From contig CM043959.1 in assembly GCA_014529385.2 (NCBI GenBank), positions 89,849,529-89,913,528 on the forward strand: a DNA stretch of 64,000 nt, read 5' to 3'. Below the pieces are notes generated by a model. It saw only the letters and a program-made list of their open reading frames with translations, was not told where the DNA came from and ran no database searches. Shown piece after piece: positions 11,353-21,372 of the stretch. The position numbers and the translations under genes were made by a program. The DNA is from Adiantum capillus-veneris. Its lineage: Eukaryota > Streptophyta > Polypodiopsida > Polypodiales > Pteridaceae. Numbering within the stretch: position 1 is the stretch's first letter; every line of letters starts with the position of its first letter.

Positions 11353-12534
11353 CCTAGAAGATTGAGACAGTACTTATGAAAGGGAAAGTGATAGGAATGC
11401 ATATGCTCCAGAGGTATATAATCCATGGATAATTCTAGAAGAAATGCATGAGCCCTCATACATAGCACAACCAACCAAAAATCATTACCTGGTCGATGAG
11501 AATATGCTAATGTTTATGGAAAATCAAGGCTACAAACCTAGAGGCTACCCTCATAGAACAGTAAAACCAATGGGATATCCTCAAGCTTCTTCACCACCTG
11601 TAGGACCATGCTATGAATGCGGTGGGGATCATTGGGCTAGAGTGTGTCCAAACAAAGGAGAGTGGGTGAAATTTTTTGGATTCTGCAAACGGATGCACGA
11701 CGGACCATCTTATTCCACACTACCCAAAAAACCCCGAAAATAAAGGAAAAGCAACCATCAACAAAATAGGGATTGTGCCAAGCTCAAGTGGATCAGAAAC
11801 AGAACGTAATATTCTAATAAAAGCGGTCACTAGAGCTCAAGCACATCAGGTAGCAAAGAGTGTCCCGGCCAGCCAAACAGAGATAGATAACTTGTCTGTC
11901 TGAACTCCTAGAAAATCCCGGAAGGCGAAACGAAACAAGATGAAAGCCAAAAGAGAAAAGGAAAAATGGCATTGGAAACCAAATTGCGGAAAACGGAGGA
12001 ACAACTTCAAAGGGAAAGAGGCCTTAATGGTAACAACGAAACAAAGAAACTGTCCAAACTGCCATCCAGGGGGTCAGTTCTAGTAGACAAGGTGGTGGAA
12101 CCCTTGGATGCAATTCTGAAAGCTTACAAAGCAAGGCCAAAGCCTAACCAAACCCAAGAGGATCGATGGTTAACGTACCCTCATCCCCCGGGGCGGTCAC
12201 TTTTTAGGATGTGTATGATATCACGTGAGTTAACCGGAGAGGATTATTAAAAGACCAAAATATATAAAAATGTATACATACAGAGGGGGGTGGGGTTTTT
12301 TTAAATAGGCTCACAGTGTAAGTATAGTATGTATATTGGGGTATTATTAATTACCTCTTGAACGCACGTGATATAGGGGTCTTTTGATAAGTGACTACCC
12401 CGAGCCTCATCCAGGGTATGAGAAAGAGAGGCTAAAGATGTGCAAAGAGCTCATTCAAGCCGCTCAAGCGCTTATGAAACTATCAGTTCCTACGACTCCA
12501 AAAACCGAGGTACTCATATGAAAAAAGATTCAAG
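11353..12534 (+). pseudogene. gag: gag C-terminus of element D with zinc knuckle
   Basis: The frame carries CYECGGDHWARVC (about 11611-11650), a CX2CX4HX4C zinc knuckle that binds RNA in nucleocapsid. Downstream is a Lys/Glu-rich region spread over shifted frames (about 11676-12180). A 218-bp MITE splits it at 12187. When the insertion and one target copy are ignored, the same frame continues after 12412 to a stop near 12520. The N-terminal capsid part is lost at the left border. Confidence 0.8.
12187..12404. mobile_element. hAT-like MITE (218 bp) with 8-bp target duplication
   Basis: Ends CCCGGGGCGGTCACTT and (complement of the right end) CTCGGGGTAGTCACTT form an imperfect terminal inverted repeat. 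Weaker pairing extends to about 50 bp, including a shared TATCACGTG. It is flanked by CCTCATCC at 12179-12186 and 12405-12412, an exact 8-bp duplication, the length typical of hAT transposons. It has no coding capacity. The gag frame of the host element is restored when it and one target copy are ignored, which confirms the edges. Confidence 0.9.
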
Positions 12535-12932
12535 AGTTAGATGAGAGGGGAATTGAAGTGAATAACCTACCCAATCTGGTCGACGAAACACCTTTGGACA
12601 CGAGGGTAGTAGCCAATATAACAGATGGAATGCATTCTCAGGTACCACTACCAATTCCAAAGGTAGAATAACAATGGCCTCAAGAGCTATGGAAACAGAT
12701 CAAGAATAGGAAGGACGGGAATGCCACACTTGTGTCAGCTCCTATCTCAGAAATCCACTTGGAGCATGAGCTCTACCCAAATGACATCCAATCATTGTAT
12801 GGAGACGCAGGCATATCACTATCGGAAGACAGCAAACCACAGTCGTTGAAGACTTAACCTTCATTTATTGGTAACCCTGAAACTCGATCAGAGGTAAGGA
12901 AAGTTCCATCTCAATGGAAAGCCAATCCTAAG

Positions 12933-13478
12933 ATGATGGTGGACACTAAAACTCTTCACGAGCTGATGTCATCACCTATCCGTTGTACACTAACTTTGTC
13001 AGAGTTGCTGAACATTAGACCACATCTTTGGGAAGAGGTCGCGAAAAATTTGGAAACAATAGGGCTTGTAATTCCTTCAACCAAGGTTTCTCAAAACACA
13101 TTAAAAACACAACCCTCAAAGCAGACTAAACACGAGCCACTTCCAGTCAACAAAGTAGGGGACTATTGTGAAGGTGAGGAAGGAAATACTACCCTACCAA
13201 TAGAGTACCAGGATGTAGAATCGATAGCGATATTGGATAGTGGATCCGGAATCACCATAGCCACCAAAACAATGTGGAAAAAAGGGAGAAAACCTGCTCT
13301 AAGAAAAACGAGAATGAAACTTCAACTAGCAGATGGGTACCTGGAGAGAGCTATTGGCATCCTGGAGCAGATTGTGGTAACCTCTTGTGGAATTGCATAC
13401 GAACACACCTTTTCTATCATGAATTTCGATGAGAGAAGCAATTTTGACATCATTCTAGGCAGACCATTCATGTGCTAG
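12933..13478 (+). pseudogene. Aspartic protease region of element D
   Basis: A 181-residue open stretch. AILDSGSGITIATKTMW carries the D-S-G active-site loop, and FDIILGRPFM is the second conserved strand of retropepsin-like domains. It would mature the polyprotein. The active loop looks intact, unlike later domains of the same element. Confidence 0.8.
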
Positions 13479-14499
13479 CTCAAAATGGGCCAAGATTGGC
13501 ATTAAGATTATATCTATATGAGGAACAAGGATGTCACTACGAAAATTAGTGTCATCGATCATAGCTATAAAGAGGTAGACAGAGCCCCATGAGAAGACCT
13601 GCATTCCACAACTGACCAGGAAGGAAGAGTACCAGCCTAGCTCCAGAACAAAGCTTACCAATGGACAGGAGAAGCTTTGGATTCTGGAAGTCTTAAAAAG
13701 GAAGACTGCATTCTTGATAGGAGTGCACAAGATGAACCATACATACTAGAGCCTTTTCCAGAGGAGATGTTCGAACCATTTGGATGGCAACAAATACTAG
13801 CTACTCTTGATGTTTGTGTCAATGAAGTGACCCTCACCAAATTTTGTGACAAGGAAGGGTATGATATCATTCCATTCTAGATGATGAATGCTCACCTAAC
13901 TCCGAAGACTGAGGAAGACGTACCTGACAAGGAAGGGATGGTTGAGTGTCGACGGATAGTGGATGAAATCTCTGTAAGGGACCTTGTCCAAACAAATGAT
14001 GAAGAAGAGTTTCAAGACTTGACTGATAGGGCGCTAGAGGATAATGCGGACGATGAGTTGTCCAGTAGCTCAAGCCAGAGCATCAAACGGAAGAATCGTC
14101 GAGTGATCTACTATGATTTTCCAAAGCAAAACCCTCGAAGACAACGCAGGTATCGAGATAAACACAGAAACAACCACAACAAGCACCACTAGGACTTAGT
14201 ACCTCTGTTAACTGACAAAACGCAGTACTTGAGATTAGTTGAAGTGACTGACTGCCTCAAGGACAGGATATCAAAGCAATACTTGAAACATGACTCTACC
14301 AAAACATCATTAAAACATAAACCAAAAAAAGAGAAACATAGCAAAAAACCGTCTAAGTTGTCCAAAATGGAACGCAAAGTCAAATACAATGATTTAAAAT
14401 GGGCATTGAAAGAAGTTTGCACAAACGAAATGGAAACGGACGAGGAATCAAATGATGATAAATTCGATGCACCATCCCACTATAAGAAGTAGGAAGATA
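13479..14499 (+). pseudogene. Linker between protease and reverse transcriptase of element D
   Basis: Several short frames (13677-13880, 13881-14192, 14229-14492), acidic then strongly basic, with Ser runs and Lys/Arg-rich stretches. No recognised domain. By position it is the spacer of the Gag-Pol polyprotein broken by stops. Confidence 0.55.
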
Positions 14500-15637
14500 C
14501 TGGTGCAAAAAACCAAACAAGATCCCAAAGAACGAGGAACTTCATATGATGGGCTTGAAGAAACGAAATGCATCAAATTCGCAGAACCCGGAGAGGAGCC
14601 TCAACTGGCCTATATTGCCACGGACCTTACTGAGGAGGAAGAGCAACTTCTAGTCAATACGCTCAGGCAATATAAAGATGTCTTCGCATGGTCTTACACA
14701 AATCTAAAGGGGATAGATCCTTAGATATGTCAGCACACAATTCCCCTTAAGAGCGATGCCACACCACACAGACAACGTCCTTACATGTACAATGAAACTT
14801 TTGCACAAAAAATCAAGGAAGACATAGGCAAATTAAAGGACGCCGAGCTCATCTACGAGATTGAGCACACAGAGTGGGTGTCCCCGATTGTGGTGGTACC
14901 CAAAAAGAATGGCAAACTGTGGGTTTGTGTAAATCTCAAGCAATTAAATGCATCCATCATTAGGGATTACTATCCACTGCCAATAACTGATCATGTTATT
15001 GAGAGGGTAGCAGGGAAAGAGGCCTATAGTTTTTTGGATGGGTTCTCACGCTACAACTAGTTGACGATTATGGTGGAAGATCATCATAAGACCTCTTTTG
15101 CGACAGAGTGGGGTATATTTGCATATAGGGTAATGCCTTTCGGATTGACCAATGCCCCGGCCACATTTCAAAGACTAATGTCCCACTCATTCAAAGAATA
15201 TCTCAAACAATTTCTAGAGATCTACATGGGTGATCTTTGTGTTCATTCCCAGCGAACGAAGTGACCACATCACTCATTTGGGTAAAGTCTTTGAAAAATG
15301 CAGAACGTATCGTATTTGCTTAAACCCGGAAAAATGTGCCTTCATGGTGAGAGAGGGTAGAATTCTGGGCCACATAGTGTCAAAAATCGGCATTTCAATT
15401 GATCAAGAAAAGGTGAAGACAATTGCTACACTACCGAGACCAACGAAGATAAAAGAAGTGCAAGAATTTATGGGGAATTGCGGTTATTACCGGAGATTCA
15501 TATATATGTATGCTGTAATAGCCAAGCCATTGTATGCCCTCGTATCTAAGTTTGAATGGATGGAGGAATATGAGCAGGCTTTCCAAAAATTGAAGCAACA
15601 TTTGATTTCAGCTCATATTTTGCAAGCCTCTGACTAG
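14500..15637 (+). pseudogene. Reverse transcriptase of element D
   Basis: LRQYKDVFAWSYTNLKGIDP leads in. [68 protein letters not shown] and FMGNCGYYRRF are the ordered motifs of Ty3 reverse transcriptase. TAG at 15058-15060 stands where relatives have Gln. The catalytic Y-x-D-D box reads YMGD, so its first Asp is replaced by Gly, a change that should abolish polymerisation. A frame shift occurs near 15235. Confidence 0.9.
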
Positions 15638-16189
15638 AGCAAAATCTTCCATGTCCACGTGGATGCGTCAGCCTATGCCATCGGGTGCATATTAGCCCAG
15701 CCAGGAGAGAAGAAAATGGATTTTCCCATTTGCTACTCCAGTCGACAACTAAACAACACAGAGAAAAATTATACCACTATGGAAAGAGAGGGCCTGGGAA
15801 TGATCTGTGCTGTCAAGAAATTTAGACACTACCTTCTAGCAAGCAAGTTTGTCTTCTTTGTGGATCATCAAGCACTGCTATATCTAGTGAACAAACCTTG
15901 CAACACTGGAAGAATTGTTCGCTGGTTTATATTGTTGCTTGAGTTTGACTTCACGATGGTTGTAAAAATGGGGACCACACACCAGAGAGCAGATCATCTT
16001 TCACGACTATTTTATGGGGAAGCACCTGCGGGTGTCGATGATGAACTTCTTGATTCATATCTGTTTAACATAGAAATGGTGCCACGATGGAGAGAAGAGA
16101 TCATGCCACTGCTCACAATCAGCTCTTTGCAAATAGAAAGACAACCATCAATGATCCATAAAACACAGAATCTCATCCTGTTAGCATGA
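15638..16189 (+). pseudogene. RNase H of element D
   Basis: VDASAYAIGCILAQ provides the first Asp. CYSSRQLNNTEKNYTTMEREGLGMICAVKKFRHYL spans the Glu-bearing helix, FFVDHQALLYL has the next Asp, and HQRADHLSRL has the terminal Asp. All four acidic positions are present. This domain removes the RNA strand during reverse transcription. It is the best preserved domain of this element. Confidence 0.88.
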
Positions 16190-16807
16190 CGACTATACAA
16201 ACACGGTAAGGATGGAATACGGAGATTGTGTATACAACCTGAAGATACCACCTACTACCTCAAACAAGCTCATATAAAAAACATAGGATTTCACACTAGT
16301 GAAATACAGATAGGCCAACGGGTACAAACACTGGGCGTCTACTGGCCAAACATGGAATACAGTGTCCATAAATATGTAAAATCCTGCGATAAATGTATAA
16401 TACAGCCACGAGTGGAACATGCCACAATGTTTCGTGTATTACAAGCACCAAAATGGAGTGCTCACATCATTGAGTACTTTAAAAAAAAAACCTTTCCAGA
16501 GGAATGGGACAAATCAAGAAGGAAAATTGTTGAGGAAGAGACCAAACACTATCTACTCATTGCCAACCAACTGTATAGGCGGGGGAAAGACGACCAATTA
16601 CAGTTGTGTGCTACGGAAAGCGAATATTATGTCATCCTCGATCACGCACATGTGGGACAACCCGAAGGACACTTCTCTGCTGATAAAACGGCAAAGCTAG
16701 TGCTAAACTCAGGTATATGGTGGCCGACCCTATTCTTGGATGCAACAACATAGGTCAAATGATGTGACGAGTGTCAACGCACAAAACCACCCCTACGGAG
16801 AGATGAC
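16190..16807 (+). pseudogene. Two tandem HHCC zinc modules before the integrase of element D
   Basis: The first module (about 16255-16400) has two His residues (AHIKNIGFH), then VYWPNMEYSVHKYVKSCDKC. A second (about 16640-16790) has AHVGQPEGHFSADKTA, then GIWWPTLFLDATT, an in-frame TAG, and CDECQ. Between them is a charged spacer with LLIANQLYRRG, the strand that normally precedes an HHCC module. Each is the form of the integrase N-terminal zinc domain. Most Ty3 integrases have one. Confidence 0.75.
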
Positions 16808-17827
16808 ATGCCACTGAGGCCGATGATGGGAGTTTGCGCTTTTGCCAAATGGGGCATTGACTTCATTGGTCCCATCAATCCTCCAAGATACAGGACACAC
16901 GCACAATACATTATTGTAGCAATAGATTACATGAAGAAGTGGGTGGAAGCCAACGCAACCCAAAAAAATGATACAAGGACTACAACTCAGTTCCTTTTTG
17001 AAAACGTCTTTACGCGGTATAGACTACCAATTGAAATAGTAAGCAATAGAGGAACACACTTTGTGGATGACGTCATTGAGACTCTCCTTTACGAATTCAT
17101 GGTGGTCCACCGAAAGTCAGCACCCTATCATCCGCAAGCCAACGGACAGGCAGAGAGCACTAACAAAGTCCTATGCATGGTGCTCACCAAAATAGTCAGT
17201 GACTCAAGAAATGATTGGGATCAGAAATTACACACGGCTTTATGGGCTTACCGTGTAGCTTTTAAAACTTCCATTGGCACGACTCCCTTTAACCTGGTCT
17301 TCGGAATTAATGCGATACTAGCATTGGAATTCCTAGTCAAATCCCTCAAGGGTGGAAACACAATTAGGATGGACGGGCCATGAGCTATCGAAGAGACTAG
17401 ACACCCTAGAATAGTTAGATGAAACTAGACTCAAAGCGATAGCTGGGATATATGCTCAGAAAAAGCAAATGAAAGCTTTTCATGATTGACACGCGATTGC
17501 TAAGGAGTTCTAGAAAGGGATTACGTTCTCATCTACACCCGGAAACAACACTCCAAGAAACTCAAAAAGCGAGGAATGGGGCCTTTTGTGATCCATGATA
17601 TATCGCAAAGTGGTGCCGTTAAACTTGCAACATTGGCAAGAGAGGAGATGCCTAATTGGACGAGTGGTTGTAGGTTAAAGAAATATCTTCGTCCGCTGAC
17701 ACCAGACGCACTCGCAACACTCCATGCAGCCGCTCAACGCAGATGTCAAGCACAGGAGATTCGAGAACAAGCACAGCAGGAGGCCAAACTTAGAATATTG
17801 AAACGCAGGGAGCAATCAAAATTTTAG
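16808..17827 (+). pseudogene. Integrase core and C-terminal tail of element D
   Basis: GIDFIGPINPP gives the first catalytic Asp. IVSNRGTHF stands where SDRGTHF is expected, so the second Asp is Asn. ANGQAESTNK keeps the Glu. RNDWDQKLHTALWAYR and GTTPFNLVFG are the usual later motifs. The tail at 17576-17827 (GPFVIHDISQSGAVKLATL and WTSGCRLKKYLRPLTPD) resembles the integrase C-terminal domain, then becomes Gln/Ala/Arg-rich and helical. No chromodomain is visible. Loss of the Asp predicts no strand transfer. Confidence 0.88.
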
Positions 17828-17845
17828 AGGAAAGAACAACACGCA

Positions 17846-18208
17846 ATGGCTAATCAGCATGCTCCAATAGCATCCATACAAACCGCGACTACATGGTTAG
17901 GAGGAATGGATCTACGTATTCAATTACAACTTGCCGACGGCACCACTGAAAGAGCGTTAGTGGATACAGGGGCCAGAGCTAATGTGGTTAACTACTCCAC
18001 TTTCAAAAAAATCACACAGGAGCCTCTAATGCCAAACACTATGGGGTTCAAGGTCGCCAACAGAGGTACTATGGAGCACGCCTTCTACAATTCCTATTGT
18101 TCGGGCCATGCAGCTTCGAAGGAACCTCGTCACCAACAGCCACTGAACATATTGTTCAGCACCTATCTCTTGCACAACAATTTTTTTTCCCATGCATATC
18201 CTCCATAA
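17846..18208 (+). CDS. Retropepsin-like ORF downstream of integrase in element D
   Basis: A 120-residue open frame starting 18 bp after the stop of the integrase tail. LQLADGTTERALVDTGARANVVNYSTF has the D-T-G-A loop of an aspartic protease, followed by FKVANRGT, where retropepsins have a strand after the flap. The final 40 residues do not look like the rest of the fold. The element already has a protease before its reverse transcriptase, so this is an extra copy at an unusual place. It could be a relic of another element or a third ORF. No sign of an env-type protein. Confidence 0.55.
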   Translation: MANQHAPIASIQTATTWLGGMDLRIQLQLADGTTERALVDTGARANVVNYSTFKKITQEPLMPNTMGFKVANRGTMEHAFYNSYCSGHAASKEPRHQQPLNILFSTYLLHNNFFSHAYPP

Positions 18209-18298
18209 GCATCATAGAGCCACACTATACGGCTATGCATAGACACGTGCTTTATTCCCATGCACTCTGACACAAGCTCGTCGCGGACGACTCACTTT

Positions 18299-18316
18299 AG
18301 GAAGGGGGGAAAACGG
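18299..18316 (+). other. Probable polypurine tract of element D
   Basis: AGGAAGGGGGGAAAACGG lies downstream of the last frame and is the only purine block of this kind there. A 3' LTR probably starts just after it near TTGGAGTACC, but no second copy exists in the window to prove it. Confidence 0.5.
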
Positions 18317-18765
<449 letters not shown>

Positions 18766-19034
18766 ACAGGAGCATAGGGTTTTTGGATTTGCTTCTGCCT
18801 GATGCGACCACCTCGGTGGATCTCACTACACCAGATTTGACAGGTGTGTGTGACCCATACTCCATCAACAGTACCAAAACAACAAATCAAAGCAGTACAA
18901 GGTCACAAAATCGGCAAACTCACAGGGCCAATGTGGCAGTCCAAAACACATCAAAAACAAGAAAAACTTCATAAGTAGACCCCAACTACCTGGCAGAATC
19001 AGCCAAGCTAAGAACAATAGGAAAAGGTGTTGGA

Positions 19035-20155
19035 ACACGGATCGCGATTCATGTTTCCAAAATTCTAAAATCAAGGAAACTCCTACAGGAGCAACTATAG
19101 AGGCCTAGGAACAAAACCCCATGACTGTTTTTGCAAAATTCTTCCCAACATGGATCGGGATCCATGTACCTTTTTGTCAAAATCAGGATCAAAGAGGTTC
19201 ACTAGCTGGACAATTTACCAATAGTCCGGGGGTTGCAAAATGATCACAAACAATGCTCTAAAGCTCATCAGATCCACCTAGATTGCTACAATCAGTTTGT
19301 AAATGGTCTTTTGGTCAAAAGTACTGCTAAGGTAACTTGAAAAACTTCAAACTTTCCTTGAAGTCTATCAACAAGCAATGGTAACCTAAGAAGGGTGATG
19401 GGATCAAAACCAAGCAAAAGTATACTTGCAAAATGGTGAAACTTGCAAGATTCAGTCTGTCTTCCCAAAAGACTTCAAAGTTTGGGGAAACTTGCCAGGG
19501 AACCAAGCAAAGCTATGAACTACAGACCTCAACCATCAAAAATCAATGCAAGGGGAGATTTCAGGCAAAGCATGACTCCAAAAGTGGTGGCCAGAAACAG
19601 ATTTTGTCAAAACGAAAAAAATATGGCCATAAACTAATAAAAGGGGCAAACTATGGAAAAACATGTCCAAAATTGAAAAAAATTCATCAGTGTACTAGGA
19701 AAACCTATAGAAACCAATGTGCACAAGAACTGTGTTCAAATGCTTCCCAACATGGATCGCGATCCATGTACCTTTTTAGCCAAAATAAGTAAAATCCATG
19801 CCATTTGATTCAGGATGATCAATAAATCCAAGCCAAGAAGTGTCAAGCCATTTGAATCCCAAAAATTCACTTCCAAAAGCCAAAATCTCTGAATCTGTAC
19901 CTGATTTTCAATATTTAGCCCAAGTGTCAAACAATTGATCCAAATCCCAAAATTTTTGGACCAAGTCATAATCAAGATGAACCCTACCACATGGTATCAG
20001 GAGTTTTCCAAAATGTTTCTCAACATGGATCGCGATCCATGTACCTTTAGCTCTAAATCCAAAGAAAATTGCTCAGTAGCATCCCCTTATGCCCAGCAAC
20101 AACTTCCCAAAGTTAGAATTTTGAAAAGCTTTCCAACATGGATCGCGATCCATGT
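19035..20155. repeat. Five dispersed copies of a 20-bp palindrome
   Basis: ACATGGATCGCGATCCATGT, a perfect self-complementary 20-mer, occurs at 19750-19769, 20023-20042 and 20136-20155. Near copies lie at 19148-19167 (one changed base) and 19035-19054 (two changed). Flanks are also shared: TTCCCAAC or close before it and a short T-rich run (often ACCTTT) after it. The spacing is irregular, so this is not a simple tandem repeat. Confidence 0.95.
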
Positions 20156-20333
20156 TCCTTTTTTCCAAAATCTATCTGCTTCATTACAGTTTTGTGTCTA
20201 TAGTAATCCTAGGTGCACTAGTGAAATTTGGTCAAATTTGGAGTAGTTTTGATAGATTTAAGCTCCGTTTTTTATTTTATGGTCAAGTTCACACTTTCGA
20301 CAACTTTGATCAATGGCTAAAATCTAATTTCAC

Positions 20334-21372
20334 TTGAAAATTGGCAACAGGATGCCTCGAAGGAAAGCACAGAAGGAGTGGCATGTGGCACCCTATGAGA
20401 TAACCGACATCTCATCAAATGAGAAAGCTCACCTCACAGAACAAGTACTTGAAGCAACTCCGGCAAACATTTTAATTAGAAGGTTCCAAGCCACAGACAG
20501 AGAAATTGTAAAGGCCACCATCTTTCCCTAGGAAATGTGGACTTTGGACCAGAATCCAGAAGTGCAAGCAGGGGTCAGGTGTTTACATCTCGACAATTTC
20601 TTGAGACTACCTCCTTGGGGAATGGATTTCAAACGGGCTCACGACCTCATAAGCACAATTCTGTACAATGGGGAAGCAACTCTGACAGATAAGGACGGGC
20701 AGTCGTCGTTAAGGTAAAAATTATAGTTGAAATCATAAATGAAGCCCTCCATCTGCTGCAAGGGAAGCACAACCTCTTGCAGAAAATGAAGGCCATCGAC
20801 AATGATAAGGCCTTCTTGAAGCAACGTGGTCACAAGCTGACATATCAGGACCTGATCTCCTCAGAAACAAAGCTGCCGTTACGTCTCATATCCCAGCATT
20901 TCAAGGTACAAAAGCCGCCCAGATATACTGAACCTTCGTTGCATATGGCAGTGGTGATGGTGATGGGTTTGGCTGAAGGCAGGGTGGTCAGTTGCAACTT
21001 TGGCAACTTCCTTCTTGACACAATTGTGGAAGAAAATCTAAAGGGCGGTCAAAGAAGTAACTTACATGAATGGAGGACCCATGCTTACACGAATAGTCTA
21101 TCAAGCATTGGGCATGATTGATGATCTACCACCTGCCCAAGTGCAAAGTGACCTAATCCACAGGTCCAAAAGAGACGTGAGACCGGTGGGGCAGGGCCTT
21201 CTACAAGACCCAATCCTGGAGTCAAACAAACTAGGAAAAGTGCACCTCCAAAGGATTCAGACAGTGAGAAAACAGAGTCGGATGCTCGGAGTAGCCAGGA
21301 GGAGGGATCCAACCCACAGGATACTGCTTCTGAGTATGAGTCTTTGGAGTAAGAGAAGGATACCCCTTACAC
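20334..21372 (+). pseudogene. Gag-like N-terminal block of element E
   Basis: Frames at 20334-20717 (one TAG between), 20777-21121 and 21066-21377. The block has LRLPPWGMDFKRAHDLIST, then LPLRLISQHFKVQKPPRYTE, VVMVMGLAEGRVVSCNFGNF, and GGPMLTRIVYQALGMIDDLPPA. I recognise the last segment as the kind found in plant gypsy-type gag-like 'putative plant transposon' proteins, followed by a long charged tail. The assignment is by resemblance only. Frame changes near 20720 and 21060 disable it. Confidence 0.55.

Larger units (their letters stand above)
11353..18316 (+). mobile_element. Ty3/gypsy element D, 5' truncated
   Basis: Plus-strand element from mid-gag to polypurine tract: gag with zinc knuckle, protease, a charged linker, reverse transcriptase, RNase H, two HHCC modules, integrase core and tail, then a further protease-like frame. 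The 5' LTR and start of gag are missing because the minus-strand element C sits at the left border. No 3' LTR copy can be verified. Several catalytic residues are changed and many stops are present, so it is inactive. Confidence 0.85.

Noticed and set aside
1362-17400. A non-standard genetic code reading TAG/TGA as amino acids
   Set aside because: TAA stops and many frameshifts occur as well, and catalytic residues are lost. Ordinary decay of silenced elements explains it.
19991-20002. TGGTATCAGGAG as the PBS of element E
   Set aside because: Only partly matches the Met-type PBS, and no sequence resembling the LTR at 23920 precedes it.
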